A stretch of DNA of 64,000 nucleotides from Herbaspirillum hiltneri N3. Lineage in GTDB: Bacteria; Pseudomonadota; Gammaproteobacteria; Burkholderiales; Burkholderiaceae_D. Below the pieces are notes generated by a model. It was not told the DNA's origin. It was given only the letters and a program-made list of their open reading frames with translations, and searched no databases. The stretch spans positions 4,901,475 to 4,965,474 of the forward strand of contig NZ_CP011409.1 of the NCBI RefSeq assembly GCF_001267925.1, in the 5' to 3' direction. Both the position numbers and the translations under genes were made by a program. Below are positions 1 through 9,392 of this stretch, one piece after another; position 1 is the first letter of the stretch, and every line of letters begins with the position of its first letter.

Positions 1-258
1 GCCATCAGCAGCGTGACGCCCCACATCATCGGCATGGCGCGCACGCTGTTCCTCAAGATCGTCGCCGAGGGCGTGGAAACCGAAGAACAGGCCGAGTACC
101 TGCGCCGGCAAAAGGTCGACTACGCACAAGGCTGGCTGTATGCAATGCCGATGCCGGCGGCGGCGTTCATTGCCTTTCACCGGCAGAATCGCAGTGCGCA
201 GGAGGTGGTGGCGAAGGCGGCGCAGGAGGAAGGCGCCGTTCAGCGCGATCCTGATTAG
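1..258 (+). CDS. EAL-domain protein, C-terminal end (partial)
   Basis: The reading frame is open from base 1 and stops at 256-258, so only the last 85 codons of a longer protein are present. The peptide contains [15 protein letters not shown] followed by [13 protein letters not shown], which is the C-terminal signature of EAL cyclic-di-GMP phosphodiesterase domains (the late EGVE motif and the QGxL-x-PMP stretch). EAL domains hydrolyse c-di-GMP to pGpG. Whether this protein also has GGDEF, PAS or membrane domains cannot be seen because its start lies outside the window. The next gene is convergent and begins 18 bases later. Confidence 0.9.
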   Translation, partial: AISSVTPHIIGMARTLFLKIVAEGVETEEQAEYLRRQKVDYAQGWLYAMPMPAAAFIAFHRQNRSAQEVVAKAAQEEGAVQRDPD

Positions 259-276
259 GCGATCGCCTGCCCGCCT

Positions 277-1182
277 TCAGGTTTTCAGCCTGAGCCGGGC
301 CAGCAACGGCGCCCCGAATAAATTCACGATCAGTCCCACCATCAGCAAGGCGCCGCCGATCAGGTGCACCGCCTGCAGCTCTTCGCCGAAGGCCAGCCGG
401 CCGGTCGTCAGGCCGACCAGCGGCACCAGCAGCGTGAACGGCGCGATGCGGTTGACGGCGTAGCGCGACATCAGGAAATTCCACACCGCGTAGCCGAACA
501 GCGTCGACGCCCAGGCGATGTAGGCCACCGCGGCGAAGGACTGCAGGCTGAAATGCTGTAGCGCCGAAGCGATGGCGGCTGGGCCTTCGATCAGCCACGA
601 TAGCAGCAGGAGCGGCAGCGGCGGCACCAGGCTGGCCCACACCACGAACGCCACCTGGTTGATCGGACCGTGGCGGCCGACCGCGCGGCTGACGATATTG
701 CCGCATGCCCACATGGCCGCAGCCGCAATCGTCAGCAGGAAACCGTTGAGCGGCATGGTCGCGCCGTGCGCGCTGCCGATCAGCACCAGTCCGGCGGCGG
801 CCAGCGCGAGTCCCGCGAGCTGGTTGGCCTGCCATTTTTCGCGCAGCCAGAGCACCGTCAGCAGCAAGGTGAAGAAGGACTGCGACTGCAGCACCAGCGA
901 AGCCAGTCCGGACGGCATGCCGACGTGGATGGCGCTGAACAGGAAGGCGAACTGCCCGACCGACATGGTCAGCCCGAACGCCAGATAAAGGCGCAGCGGC
1001 AATTTTGGCGGGCGCACGAACAGCAGCGCCGGAAACGCCGCCAGCAAGAACCGCAGCGCGCCCAGCAGCAGCGGCGGCACGCCGGCCAGGCCGACCTTGA
1101 TGATGGCGAAGTTGACGCCCCAGACCAGGATGACCAGCAGGACGAGCGCCACGTGGCCGGGGCGCATGGGTTGAGCGAGCAT
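277..1182 (-). CDS. EamA-family drug/metabolite transporter
   Basis: This 301-residue protein is hydrophobic throughout, with about ten predicted membrane spans in two repeats, as in the drug/metabolite transporter (DMT) superfamily with two EamA domains. It starts MLAQPMRPGHVALVLLVILV and shows typical features such as VWGVNFAIIKVGL in helix 1 and LGALRFLLAAFPALL in helix 2. It probably sits in the inner membrane as an exporter of amino acids or small metabolites (the YdcZ/YedA/RhaT-like group). The substrate cannot be read from sequence. It is convergent with the EAL gene and divergent from the TonB receptor. Confidence 0.85.
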   Translation of the reverse strand: MLAQPMRPGHVALVLLVILVWGVNFAIIKVGLAGVPPLLLGALRFLLAAFPALLFVRPPKLPLRLYLAFGLTMSVGQFAFLFSAIHVGMPSGLASLVLQSQSFFTLLLTVLWLREKWQANQLAGLALAAAGLVLIGSAHGATMPLNGFLLTIAAAAMWACGNIVSRAVGRHGPINQVAFVVWASLVPPLPLLLLSWLIEGPAAIASALQHFSLQSFAAVAYIAWASTLFGYAVWNFLMSRYAVNRIAPFTLLVPLVGLTTGRLAFGEELQAVHLIGGALLMVGLIVNLFGAPLLARLRLKT

Positions 1183-1637
1183 GAGTGACCTATGGGTTGA
1201 TCTTTGATGACCGGAGACAGCCGGACATTTTATCGCTTAGTCGCGACAGGGATCGCCCATCATAAAATCGCGCCGGACGCCGTCAAGGCCTGCGCCGGCC
1301 AAGGCGCGGACCAAATGCGCCATGCGCGCGGCGACTCGCGACCTGTTCACGATCCTGCTGCGGGAGCGTGATGCGGCGCCGGTGCATGCGCTTGGATCCG
1401 CTCTCAACATTATTCGCTCGTCCGGTTTCAAAAATCAGAGTTTTCCGCACTACGTGCGCACGCGGCCATTATTTGCAACTAAGTTGCATTACAATGCGGC
1501 CGGCATATTGTCAGCAAGCATCTCCGTTACGTCGATCAGGCTTGTATCGCCGCGCCAGCCGCTGCCGCCAGCCGCATGGGCCACCAACATGACGCCGGAA
1601 ACATCACCAACATCACTCCTGGGGAAGTCACCGTTCC
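1183..1637. other. 455-bp intergenic region upstream of the TonB receptor
   Basis: No convincing gene is present: the short open frames here lack family features and ribosome binding sites. The only clear signal is the perfect inverted repeat described separately at 1474-1488, followed by a TACAAT hexamer at 1490-1495 that could be a -10 element for the receptor gene. The interval carries the divergent promoters of the EamA transporter and the receptor. Confidence 0.5.
1474..1488. promoter_or_regulatory. Perfect inverted repeat, putative operator
   Basis: TGCAACT-A-AGTTGCA is a perfect 7-bp palindrome around one central base. It ends two bases before a TACAAT hexamer (1490-1495) and lies about 150 bp upstream of the siderophore receptor start, where a repressor would occlude RNA polymerase. 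It does not match the classical GATAAT-repeat Fur box well, so the regulator is unknown. Confidence 0.4.
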
Positions 1638-3785
1638 ATGAAAAACAACGCCATCCGCTTTGCGGTATTGAGCCTGGTCGCCTGCGCGCAGACCGGTTAC
1701 GCGCAAGCGCAATCCACCGCCACCGCCGCTGCCGGTGCATCGGCCGGCTCCGTCAATCCTCCGTCGTCGGTGCTGCAAGCCATCACCGTCACCGAAAGCA
1801 GCGACAAGGAACAATATCGGCAGTCGCGCAGCGCCAGCGCCACGCGCACCGACACCCCCTTGCAGGAATTGCCGCAGTCGGTGCAGGTGGTGTCGCGCCA
1901 GCTGATGGATGACCTGCACGCCACGCGCATGGACGACGTGCTGCCGTACGTCAGCGGCGTGGCGCGCCAGAACAATTTCGGCGGACTGTGGGACAACTAC
2001 TCGGTGCGCGGTTTTTCCGGCAATGAAAACGGCGGCATGAATATCCTGTGGAACGGCTTCGCCTCCAACCGCGGTTATTCGCCGCCGCGCGATGTCGCCA
2101 ACGTGGAGCGCATCGATTTCCTGAAAGGCCCCGCCGCGGCGCTGTACGGCGGCAGCGAGCCCGGCGGCACGCTCAACGTCGTGACCAGGAAACCGCAGTT
2201 CAAGGCTGCCAACGCACTCGACCTGTCGATCGGCAGCAATGACTTTTATCGCAGCGCCATCGACTCGACCGGTGCGCTCGGCGACAACGCGGCCTACCGT
2301 CTTGACGCCGCCGTCGAGAGCAAGGGCGGCAGCCGCGACAACGTGCGCAGCAAACGCGAATTCGTCGCACCGGCATTCACCTGGCTGCTCGGCAATCACA
2401 CCACGCTTAGCTACGAGGCCGAGTTCCTGCGCCAGACCGCACCGCTGGATCGCGGCATCGTCGCCGTCAACGGCCGTCTCGATGCACTGCCGGCGTCACG
2501 CTTCCTGGGCGAGCCGAACGACGGCAATATCAAGATGGACAACCAGAACCACCTGTTCACGCTGGAACACCAGTTCAACGAGCAATGGCATCTGCGCACC
2601 GGCGTGTTCCACAAGCAAGGCACGCTGGACGGCTACTCGACCGAGGCCTCGTCGCTGCGCGCCGACAACGCCACGCTGTGGCGCCAGCGCCGCTATCGCG
2701 ACTACGCCTGGCACGATACTTCGCTGCAGGCGGAAATCGGCGGCAAGTTCGAGACCGGCGGCATCGGCCACGACATCCTGACCGGCGTCGAAGCCGACCG
2801 CATGACGCTCGACCAGCGCATGCTGCGCATCAATCCGGGCGCCGGCGCGCCGTATGCGATCAACGTCGGCAATCCGGTCTACGGCCAGCCCCAGCCGACG
2901 CCGCTGCCCAACACCGACACCGCGGAACGCCAGACAAGCACGGCGCTGTTCCTGCAAGACCAGCTGAGCCTGGCGCAGCGCTGGCGCCTGCTGGCGGGAG
3001 TACGCTTCGACAGTTTCCGTTCGACGCCGGACAACCGACGCGTTGGCACCGCCACACGCCAGGACAAGAGTGCGACTTCGCCGCGCCTCGGCCTGACCTA
3101 CCTGGCGACGCCTTCGCTGTCGCTGTACGCCAGCGTAGGCAAGTCGTTCCGTCCGAACAGCGGCAGCGATGCAAGCGGCAACGCCTTCAGTCCGGAGACC
3201 GCGCGCGCCGCCGAGGCCGGTCTCAAGTACGAGAGCAGCGACAAGCTGGCGGGCGCCACGCTGGCGGTGTTCAACATCACCAAGCGCAACGTGCTGACCG
3301 TCGATCCGGCCAATACCTCCTACAGCATCGCCGCCGGCGAAGTGCGCAGCCGCGGCATCGAATTGGATTTCAACGGCAAGTTCGCGCGGCATTGGCGCAT
3401 CACCGGCAACCTGGCTTATACCGATGCTGCCGTGATCAAAGACAACACGCTGGCGACCGGGGCGCGCCTGATCAACGTGCCGCGCACCTCGGGCAGCCTG
3501 CTGACGGTGTATGAAGATGTCGACCCGCGCGGCGGCGTGTATGGCGTGGGCGGCGGCGCCAACTATGTCGGCGCGCGCACCGGCGACGCCGGCGCTACCT
3601 TCATGCTGCCGGCTTACGTGACGGCGAAGGCGCTGGCTTACTGGCAACTCACGCCGGCCATGCGCTTGTCGCTGGATGTCAGCAACCTGTTCAACAAGCG
3701 CTACTACGCCAGTTCCTACAGCAGCGTCTGGATCGCGCCCGGCGACGAACGCGCCGCCACGCTCGGCCTGAACGTCAGGTTCTGA
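1638..3785 (+). CDS. TonB-dependent siderophore receptor
   Basis: The 715-residue outer-membrane protein has a signal peptide (residues 1 to about 25, ending in GYAQAQS), a plug domain (about residues 60-165 with LQELPQSVQVVSRQL, YSVRGF, RIDFLKGPAAALYGGSEPGG and LNVVTRKP), and a 22-stranded beta-barrel ending in the canonical terminal Phe (LGLNVRF). The plug motifs place it with ferric-siderophore receptors of the FhuA/FhuE/FoxA type, energised by TonB-ExbBD. No ferric reductase, sigma factor or siderophore biosynthesis gene is adjacent, which fits uptake of a xenosiderophore. The start was chosen because the signal peptide begins directly there; GGGGAAG lies about 13 bases upstream. Iron-responsive control is likely but no clear Fur box is visible. 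Confidence 0.92.
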   Translation: MKNNAIRFAVLSLVACAQTGYAQAQSTATAAAGASAGSVNPPSSVLQAITVTESSDKEQYRQSRSASATRTDTPLQELPQSVQVVSRQLMDDLHATRMDDVLPYVSGVARQNNFGGLWDNYSVRGFSGNENGGMNILWNGFASNRGYSPPRDVANVERIDFLKGPAAALYGGSEPGGTLNVVTRKPQFKAANALDLSIGSNDFYRSAIDSTGALGDNAAYRLDAAVESKGGSRDNVRSKREFVAPAFTWLLGNHTTLSYEAEFLRQTAPLDRGIVAVNGRLDALPASRFLGEPNDGNIKMDNQNHLFTLEHQFNEQWHLRTGVFHKQGTLDGYSTEASSLRADNATLWRQRRYRDYAWHDTSLQAEIGGKFETGGIGHDILTGVEADRMTLDQRMLRINPGAGAPYAINVGNPVYGQPQPTPLPNTDTAERQTSTALFLQDQLSLAQRWRLLAGVRFDSFRSTPDNRRVGTATRQDKSATSPRLGLTYLATPSLSLYASVGKSFRPNSGSDASGNAFSPETARAAEAGLKYESSDKLAGATLAVFNITKRNVLTVDPANTSYSIAAGEVRSRGIELDFNGKFARHWRITGNLAYTDAAVIKDNTLATGARLINVPRTSGSLLTVYEDVDPRGGVYGVGGGANYVGARTGDAGATFMLPAYVTAKALAYWQLTPAMRLSLDVSNLFNKRYYASSYSSVWIAPGDERAATLGLNVRF

Positions 3786-3870
3786 CAAAGATGCCGGCGA
3801 CGGCCGGTCAAACTCACGCTGGGCGCGGCAGCGTCGCCGCCGTCCACGCTGGCGCCTTGCCTGGCCGGCC

Positions 3871-4767
3871 CTAGGCGATCACCGCCGCATGCAGCAGATC
3901 GTCGATGCCGATGCGGCGGGCGAACTCTTCGCGCACGCGCTCGGCCACCTCGCTCACTTCACCGGCGCCATCGTCGATGAAATCCACCACGGCGCGGAAC
4001 GGGCGCTGTCCGGCGGGCAGGTTGACGATGCGCGTCATTTCATCGGCTACCGCCCGCGGATCGGCATTGTCGGGCGACAGCGCCGACAGGCGCACACCGA
4101 CCTGGTCCATCAATCCTTCGTAGCGTGCATAGGCGCCTGCGGTTTTTTGGTCGGCCGGTTTGCCGGCATTGGGAAAATGATCGGTGCCGCGTGTAAACGC
4201 ACCCGGCACCATGATCGAGGTTTCAATGCCGAAGCGCGCCAACTCGTACGACTGGGTCACGGCGATCGAATCCATCGCCGCCTTGGCGGCGGCGTACGGC
4301 CCCATGAACGGCGGGAAGCCGCCACGCACCGTGGTGCTGCTGACCCACAGCAGCAAACCCGACTGGCGTTCGCGCATGTAGGGCAAGGCGGCACGATTGA
4401 CGCGCTGCGCGCCGAGTACGTTGGTGTCGAAGACCTTGATCATTTCTTCCGGCGTGAAGGCTTCGGTCGGTCCCACCACGAGATGGCCGGCGTTGTGCAC
4501 GACGACGTCGATGCGGCCTTGGCCGGCGATGATCTCAGCGGTGGCGGCATCGGCGGACACTTGCGACAGCACGTCGAGCTCGACGGCGCGCACATCCAGG
4601 CCATGCGCGAAACTCCAGTCCTGCAGTTCACGCACCTTGGGCGCGTTGCGGCCCCGGATGTCGCGCATGCCGGCGTAGACCACGTGGCCCGCTTGCGCCA
4701 GCGCACGCGCCGTGAGGTTACCGATGCCGGCCGACGCGCCGGTGATGAGGATGACTGATTTGTTCAT
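3871..4767 (-). CDS. Short-chain dehydrogenase/reductase
   Basis: This 298-residue protein starts MNKSVILITGASAGIGNLTA, with the Rossmann TGxxxGxG cofactor motif (residues 9-16), an HNAG motif (NNAG variant) near residue 91, a catalytic Ser in WVSST, and YAAAK as the catalytic Tyr-x-x-x-Lys. It belongs to classical NAD(P)-dependent SDRs but carries about 50 extra C-terminal residues. The substrate is unknown. It lies 27 bases downstream of another SDR gene on the same strand, so the two are probably co-transcribed and controlled by the divergent LysR regulator at 5719. Confidence 0.88.
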   Translation of the reverse strand: MNKSVILITGASAGIGNLTARALAQAGHVVYAGMRDIRGRNAPKVRELQDWSFAHGLDVRAVELDVLSQVSADAATAEIIAGQGRIDVVVHNAGHLVVGPTEAFTPEEMIKVFDTNVLGAQRVNRAALPYMRERQSGLLLWVSSTTVRGGFPPFMGPYAAAKAAMDSIAVTQSYELARFGIETSIMVPGAFTRGTDHFPNAGKPADQKTAGAYARYEGLMDQVGVRLSALSPDNADPRAVADEMTRIVNLPAGQRPFRAVVDFIDDGAGEVSEVAERVREEFARRIGIDDLLHAAVIA

Positions 4768-4794
4768 GATTTTTCCCTGGAATCCGGTTGATGT

Positions 4795-5550
4795 TCACAC
4801 CAGGCCGCCGTTGGCGCGCAGCGTCTGGCCGTTGACCCAGCCGTCCGGCGCCGCCAGGAAGGTCACTGCGCGGGCGATGTCGTCGGGTGTGCCGAGGCGT
4901 TCCAGCGGCGCCATCCTGGCCAGGCGTTCGATGGCTTCCGGTGTCTTGCCGTCGAAGAACAAGGCGGTCGCGGTGGGTCCCGGCGCGACGGCGTTGACGG
5001 CGATCCGCTTGCCGCGCAGTTCCTTGGCGAAGATATTGGTCATCGCTTCGATTGCCGCCTTGGCGGCGACATAGACCGAGTAGCCGGGCAATCTGGTGCC
5101 GGTCAGGCTGCTCGAGAAGTTGACGATGCGACCGCCCTGCTGCAGGTGGACGGCGGCGGCGCGCATGGTGTTGAAGCTGCCCTTCAGGTTGACCGCCACC
5201 AGGCGGTCGAAGGTGGCGTCGTCGGTATCGGCCAGCATCGGCAGATGGGGCGGCATGATGCCGGCATTGTTGATCAGTACGTCGACGCGGCCGAAGGCGG
5301 CGATGGTTTGTTCGAACAGCGCGTTGACGGCGCCGGAGTCGGCGACGTCGGCCTGGACGGCGATGGCTTTGCCCTGGCCGGCGACGATGGCGTCGACCAC
5401 GTTTTGTGCTTCGGTAGCGTTGCCGGCGTAGTTGACGACGACGGCGTAGCCTTTCTTGCCGAGTTGTCTGGCGATTTCAGCGCCGATGCCGCGCGAGGCG
5501 CCGGTGACGATGGCGACTTGTGGCGCCGGGGTGGTGTGGGCGTGGTTCAT
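4795..5550 (-). CDS. Short-chain dehydrogenase/reductase (3-oxoacyl-ACP reductase-like)
   Basis: This 251-residue classical SDR has VTGASRGIGAEIARQL (cofactor motif), NNAGIM, FSSSL and YVAAKAAIEAMT (catalytic Tyr and Lys), and the C-terminal WVNGQTLRANGG typical of the FabG-like subgroup. It probably reduces or oxidises a small carbonyl or alcohol with NAD(P)H. It is the first gene of a two-gene minus-strand operon with the SDR at 3871 and is divergent from a LysR gene, the usual arrangement for a regulator controlling its neighbour. Confidence 0.9.
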   Translation of the reverse strand: MNHAHTTPAPQVAIVTGASRGIGAEIARQLGKKGYAVVVNYAGNATEAQNVVDAIVAGQGKAIAVQADVADSGAVNALFEQTIAAFGRVDVLINNAGIMPPHLPMLADTDDATFDRLVAVNLKGSFNTMRAAAVHLQQGGRIVNFSSSLTGTRLPGYSVYVAAKAAIEAMTNIFAKELRGKRIAVNAVAPGPTATALFFDGKTPEAIERLARMAPLERLGTPDDIARAVTFLAAPDGWVNGQTLRANGGLV

Positions 5551-5718
5551 GGTGTGCTCCTGATAGCTGGTGAATGAAGAAAATGAGAAAGCAAGTTCGT
5601 TTGCCGTGTGGGCCCTGATTCGTGAGCCAGTGAAGCGATTGTGGACCTTGGCTTGAATTGGATAAATATGCTTAAATTGCTATTACTATTCAAAAATCAC
5701 CAACAATGAAGGCAGCCG

Positions 5719-6624
5719 ATGGATCGCTTCGACGCCATGCGCGTATTCACCCGCATCGTGGAACTGGGCAGCTTTACCAAAGCGGCCGACGACCTGCACA
5801 TCCCGCGCGCCACTGTCACGCACACCATCAAGCAGATGGAAGCGCGGCTCGGCGTACGCCTGCTGCAGCGAACCACGCGCCAGGTCAGCGCGACGCTGGA
5901 CGGCAACGCCTATTACGCGCGCTGCGTGCAGCTGATGGCCGACCTGGAAGAGACGGAATCGGCCTTCAGCGCCGCCGCCTCCAATCCGCGCGGCAAGGTG
6001 CGGGTCGATTTGCAGGGCTCGCTGGCGATGCATTTCATCCTGCCGCAGCTGCCCGAGTTCTGTGCGCGGTATCCGCAGATCGAACTGGAGATCGGTATGG
6101 GCGACCGCGCCGTCGATCTGGTGCGCGAGGGTTACGACTGCGTGCTGCGCGCCGGCGAGCCGCGCGATTCAAGCCTGGTGATCCGGCGCGTGGCGCGCTT
6201 GCAGCAGGTGACCGTGGCCAGTCCGGCTTATCTGGAGCAGCACGGCACGCCTGATTCACTGGCGAGCTTCGCGCAGCATCGGGCGGTCAATTTCTTTTCC
6301 TCGGTGAGCGGCAAGATCCTGCCCTTCGACTTCCTCGTCGACGGTACGGAACACAGTGTCAGCCTGCCCGGCCAGGTCGCGGTGAGCCATGCCGAGGCCT
6401 ATGTCAGCTGCTGCGAAGGCGGACTCGGGCTGGTGCAGTTGCCGCGCTATCACGTGCAGCAGCAACTGGCCGAGGGCCGGCTGGTCGAGGTGATGGCGGC
6501 GTTCCGCCCGGCGCCGATGGCGGTGTCCGTCCTGTATCCGCATCAGCGCCAGCTGTCGCGGCGGGTGCGCGTGCTGGTGGACTGGATGGCGGATCTGATG
6601 CGCCAGGGCGAACACGCAGCCTGA
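5719..6624 (+). CDS. LysR-family transcriptional regulator
   Basis: This 301-residue protein has an N-terminal winged helix-turn-helix (MDRFDAMRVFTRIVELGSFTKAADDL through RATVTHTIKQMEARLGVRLLQRTTR) and a C-terminal LysR substrate-binding domain. The sequence resembles the large group that controls divergent SDR or oxidoreductase genes. The 168-bp divergent intergenic region is AT-rich near the regulator start and is the probable operator site. The likely target is the SDR pair at 3871-5550; the inducer is unknown. Confidence 0.92.
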   Translation: MDRFDAMRVFTRIVELGSFTKAADDLHIPRATVTHTIKQMEARLGVRLLQRTTRQVSATLDGNAYYARCVQLMADLEETESAFSAAASNPRGKVRVDLQGSLAMHFILPQLPEFCARYPQIELEIGMGDRAVDLVREGYDCVLRAGEPRDSSLVIRRVARLQQVTVASPAYLEQHGTPDSLASFAQHRAVNFFSSVSGKILPFDFLVDGTEHSVSLPGQVAVSHAEAYVSCCEGGLGLVQLPRYHVQQQLAEGRLVEVMAAFRPAPMAVSVLYPHQRQLSRRVRVLVDWMADLMRQGEHAA

Positions 6625-6667
6625 GGCCGGCACGTCCGTAAATTGACATTGCCAATCCCCGGCCCAA

Positions 6668-6694
6668 CTTATATGATGTACGACAACATATAAG
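6668..6694. promoter_or_regulatory. Inverted repeat, probable operator for the SMP-30 gene
   Basis: CTTATATG (6668-6675) and CATATAAG (6687-6694) are perfect complements flanking ATGTACGACAA. The dyad has the size and TGT-ACG-ACA centre expected of a GntR-family operator. It lies about 190 bp upstream of the lactonase-like gene and just past the end of the LysR gene. The regulator is not in the window. Confidence 0.4.
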
Positions 6695-6879
6695 TATGAA
6701 CGGGCCGGCTACCCGCCGCGACCTGCCATTCAGGAGATAGCCTCACCCCTCTTTGCGACATGCCGACCGGCATTCCCCGTCGCAGCGCATGCCTATATGG
6801 AACAGAGCCGATTTCCTCACCTGCCTCGGATGCCGTCCGGCACCGGCGAGATCGGTATTTTTCCCACACGGAGACAACG

Positions 6880-7950
6880 ATGAATCAAGAAGACAAGAAG
6901 ACAAACGCCGGTTTCGATGCAACTCGTCGTACAACATTGCTCGGCGGCCTGGCCATGGCCGCCACCGCCGTAACCGCCAAGGCCCAGAGTTTCGACTTCA
7001 AGGCCAGCCAGCGCTATCCCGATCCCAGCGTGCAGGTGCTGGACAACAGCTTCCTGAAGTACCGCCTGTACAGCTCGACGGTGGAGCAGCTGGCGACCGG
7101 TTTCCGCTGGGTGGAAGGTCCGGTCTGGTTCGGCGATGGCCGCTATCTGTTGTTCAGCGACATCCCCAACAACCGCATCATGCGCTGGGATGAAGTCACC
7201 GGCGCCACCTCGGTGTTCCGCAACCCGGCCAACTTCACCAACGGTCTGGCGCGCGATCGCCAGGGCCGCCTGATCGCCTGCGAACACCTGACCCGCCGCA
7301 TCACCCGCACCGAATACGACGGTCGCATCACGGTGCTGGCCGACAACTACAACGGCAAGCGCTTCAACTCACCCAACGACATCATCTGCAAATCGGACGG
7401 CTCGATCTGGTTCACCGATCCGCCGTTCGGCATTTCCGGCGAATGGGAAGGCGACAAGCAAGCCTCGGAACTGCCGCACGCGGTGTATCGCATCGACGGC
7501 CAGAGCGGCAAGCTGAGCCTGATCACCGATGCGCTGGCCGGCCCCAACGGACTGGCCTTCTCGCCGGATGAAAAAGTCATCTACATCGTCGAGTCGCGCG
7601 CCACGCCGAACCGCCTGATCTGGGCCTATCAGCTGACCGACAACGGCACCAAACTCGGTTCGCGCACGCTGGCGGTCGACGCCGCCGGCGCCGGCGCAAT
7701 CGACGGCTTCAAGGTCGATGTCGACGGCAACCTGTGGTGCGGCTGGGGCAGCAACGGCGCGCTCGACGCCAAACCGGCCGAGCTCGACGGCGTGCGCGTG
7801 TTCACCCCGCAAGGCAAAGCCATCGGCCACATCCACCTGCCGGAACGCTGCCCGAACCTGGTGTTCGGCGGGGCAAAGAAGAACCGCCTGTTCATGGCCA
7901 GCAGCCATTCTCTGTACGCGCTGTTCGTGGATACGCGCGGCGCGGTGTAA
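6880..7950 (+). CDS. SMP-30/gluconolactonase-family protein with Tat signal
   Basis: The 356-residue product starts MNQEDKKTNAGFDATRR. The twin-arginine region RRTTLLGGLAMAATAVTAKAQ marks Tat-dependent export to the periplasm. The mature part is a six-bladed beta-propeller of the SMP-30/gluconolactonase/luciferin-regenerating family: WVEGPVWFGDGRYLLFSDIPNN, NSPNDIICKSDGSIWFTDPPFG and LAGPNGLAFSPDEK contain the conserved metal-ligand Glu, Asn and Asp positions. It probably opens a sugar lactone in the periplasm. The start at 6880 was preferred over an in-frame ATG at 6760 because it has an adjacent GGAGA and places the Tat motif near the N-terminus. An operator-like dyad lies upstream. Confidence 0.88.
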   Translation: MNQEDKKTNAGFDATRRTTLLGGLAMAATAVTAKAQSFDFKASQRYPDPSVQVLDNSFLKYRLYSSTVEQLATGFRWVEGPVWFGDGRYLLFSDIPNNRIMRWDEVTGATSVFRNPANFTNGLARDRQGRLIACEHLTRRITRTEYDGRITVLADNYNGKRFNSPNDIICKSDGSIWFTDPPFGISGEWEGDKQASELPHAVYRIDGQSGKLSLITDALAGPNGLAFSPDEKVIYIVESRATPNRLIWAYQLTDNGTKLGSRTLAVDAAGAGAIDGFKVDVDGNLWCGWGSNGALDAKPAELDGVRVFTPQGKAIGHIHLPERCPNLVFGGAKKNRLFMASSHSLYALFVDTRGAV

Positions 7951-8146
7951 GGCGTTGCGAACTTAGTCGTATCTGATCGTGCTGCTCCGTCAAGGCGGGG
8001 CGGAGCGGCGCGGCTTCCCCCTCTTTGTTCGCCGCCCGTGCGAATAAATCCTGCGTGCCTCAGCGCAGCGTCAGACGGATAAACTAGAATGGCTGCCAGC
8101 GCTGCATCCTGCGCGCGCTTCTCAACCTGCATTCCCCACACCACAC

Positions 8147-9391
8147 ATGCCGCGCTGCCTCTCATTCGGCCTGCAATCTCATTCCCGGCGTCTGCGCTCG
8201 ATTTCGCTTCTGTTTTTTTTGACACTGTGCGGCGTACTTGCCGCCTGCCAGCGCGCACCGCAAGCCTTGCCGCAGCAGGCCTACATCTGGCAGCGGCAAT
8301 GGAGTCCCGCCGTCGCCGCCGCCATGCAGGCCAGCGACCAACTGGTCCGCGGCTGGCGCGTGCTCGCGGCGGAACTCACGTCACAGCGTCAATGGAAGAC
8401 CGCCAATCCCGACTGGGAGGCGCTGAAAACGACGCAGCATGCCGTCGTGATGGTGGTGCGGCTGGACGGCCAGACCGACTCGCTCGACGCCGCCACGCAA
8501 AACCACGTCACGGGAATGCTTGCACGCTGGAAGCAACAGGGCGTACCGGTCGCCGGCGTGGAAATCGACTACGACTGCCCGACCTCGCAATTGCCGGCAT
8601 ATCGGAATTTTCTGACCGGCTTGCGCCAGAGTCTGGACCGCGACACCTCGCTGTCGATCACGGCGCTGCCGACCTGGCTCAATAGCCCCGAGCTGAGCAA
8701 GCTGCTGGCCGTCACCGATGAGTCGGTGTTGCAGGTGCATGCAGTGATGAATCCGCGCCAAGGGCTGTTCGACGCCGAGCGCGCGCAGGCGTGGCTGAAG
8801 GCGTATGCAAAACAGACCTCGCATCCCTGGCGCGTGGCGCTCCCCTCATACAGCACGCGCGTAAGCTGGGACGACAACGGCCGCATCAGCACGGTCGAGA
8901 GCGAACGCCCGCTGCTGGCGTCCGGCAACGTCGCGCAGGAACTGACGGCGTCGCCGACGGTGGTAAGCGCCTTCCTCGCGCAACTGGACAAGGATCCCTC
9001 ACCGGGCCTGGTCGGCGTGGTCTGGTTCCGCCTGCCGACCGAAGACGATGTGCGCAACTGGAGCCAGCCGACCTGGCAGGCGGTGCTGGCGCGCCAGCCG
9101 CTCAAACCCGCCGTGACGGTGGAAGCACTCGCTACTGCACAAGCCGGCCTGCACGACCTCACGCTGCGCAACAACGGCAACGCCGACAGCGCGCTGCCAC
9201 TGATCGTGCGCATCGATGCGGCCTCGGCCTGCGACGCCGCCGATGGCATCAACGGCTACGCGCTGGAAGCCGACGCCCAGGGAAAATATCTGCGGCGCAC
9301 GCGCGAAGGCCTGCTGCGCGCCGGCTACCAACGTAATATCGGCTGGGCCCATTGCGGACAACAACACATCCAACTCCATGTGGAACACTGA
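8147..9391 (+). CDS. DUF3142-domain lipoprotein
   Basis: This 414-residue protein has an N-terminal signal with a lipobox (LCGVLAAC, Cys at about residue 34), so it is probably a lipoprotein. The body matches the DUF3142 family as I recognise it: AYIWQRQW near the start, GVEIDYDCPTSQLPAY in the middle (an Asp/Tyr/Asp cluster reminiscent of glycosidase-like TIM barrels), and VGVVWFRLPTED late. No enzymatic role is established for the family. The next gene starts one base after this stop codon, so the two are translationally coupled and probably act together. Confidence 0.75.
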   Translation: MPRCLSFGLQSHSRRLRSISLLFFLTLCGVLAACQRAPQALPQQAYIWQRQWSPAVAAAMQASDQLVRGWRVLAAELTSQRQWKTANPDWEALKTTQHAVVMVVRLDGQTDSLDAATQNHVTGMLARWKQQGVPVAGVEIDYDCPTSQLPAYRNFLTGLRQSLDRDTSLSITALPTWLNSPELSKLLAVTDESVLQVHAVMNPRQGLFDAERAQAWLKAYAKQTSHPWRVALPSYSTRVSWDDNGRISTVESERPLLASGNVAQELTASPTVVSAFLAQLDKDPSPGLVGVVWFRLPTEDDVRNWSQPTWQAVLARQPLKPAVTVEALATAQAGLHDLTLRNNGNADSALPLIVRIDAASACDAADGINGYALEADAQGKYLRRTREGLLRAGYQRNIGWAHCGQQHIQLHVEH

Positions 9392-9392
9392 C

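Noticed and set aside
1237..1912. Overlapping frames on both strands between the EamA and TonB genes
   Set aside because: No family features. The plus-strand frame runs into the receptor gene in a different phase, where the signal peptide defines the real frame.
2496..3788. 430-codon frame antisense to the TonB receptor
   Set aside because: It mirrors the receptor codon pattern; the plus-strand product has all plug and barrel signatures.
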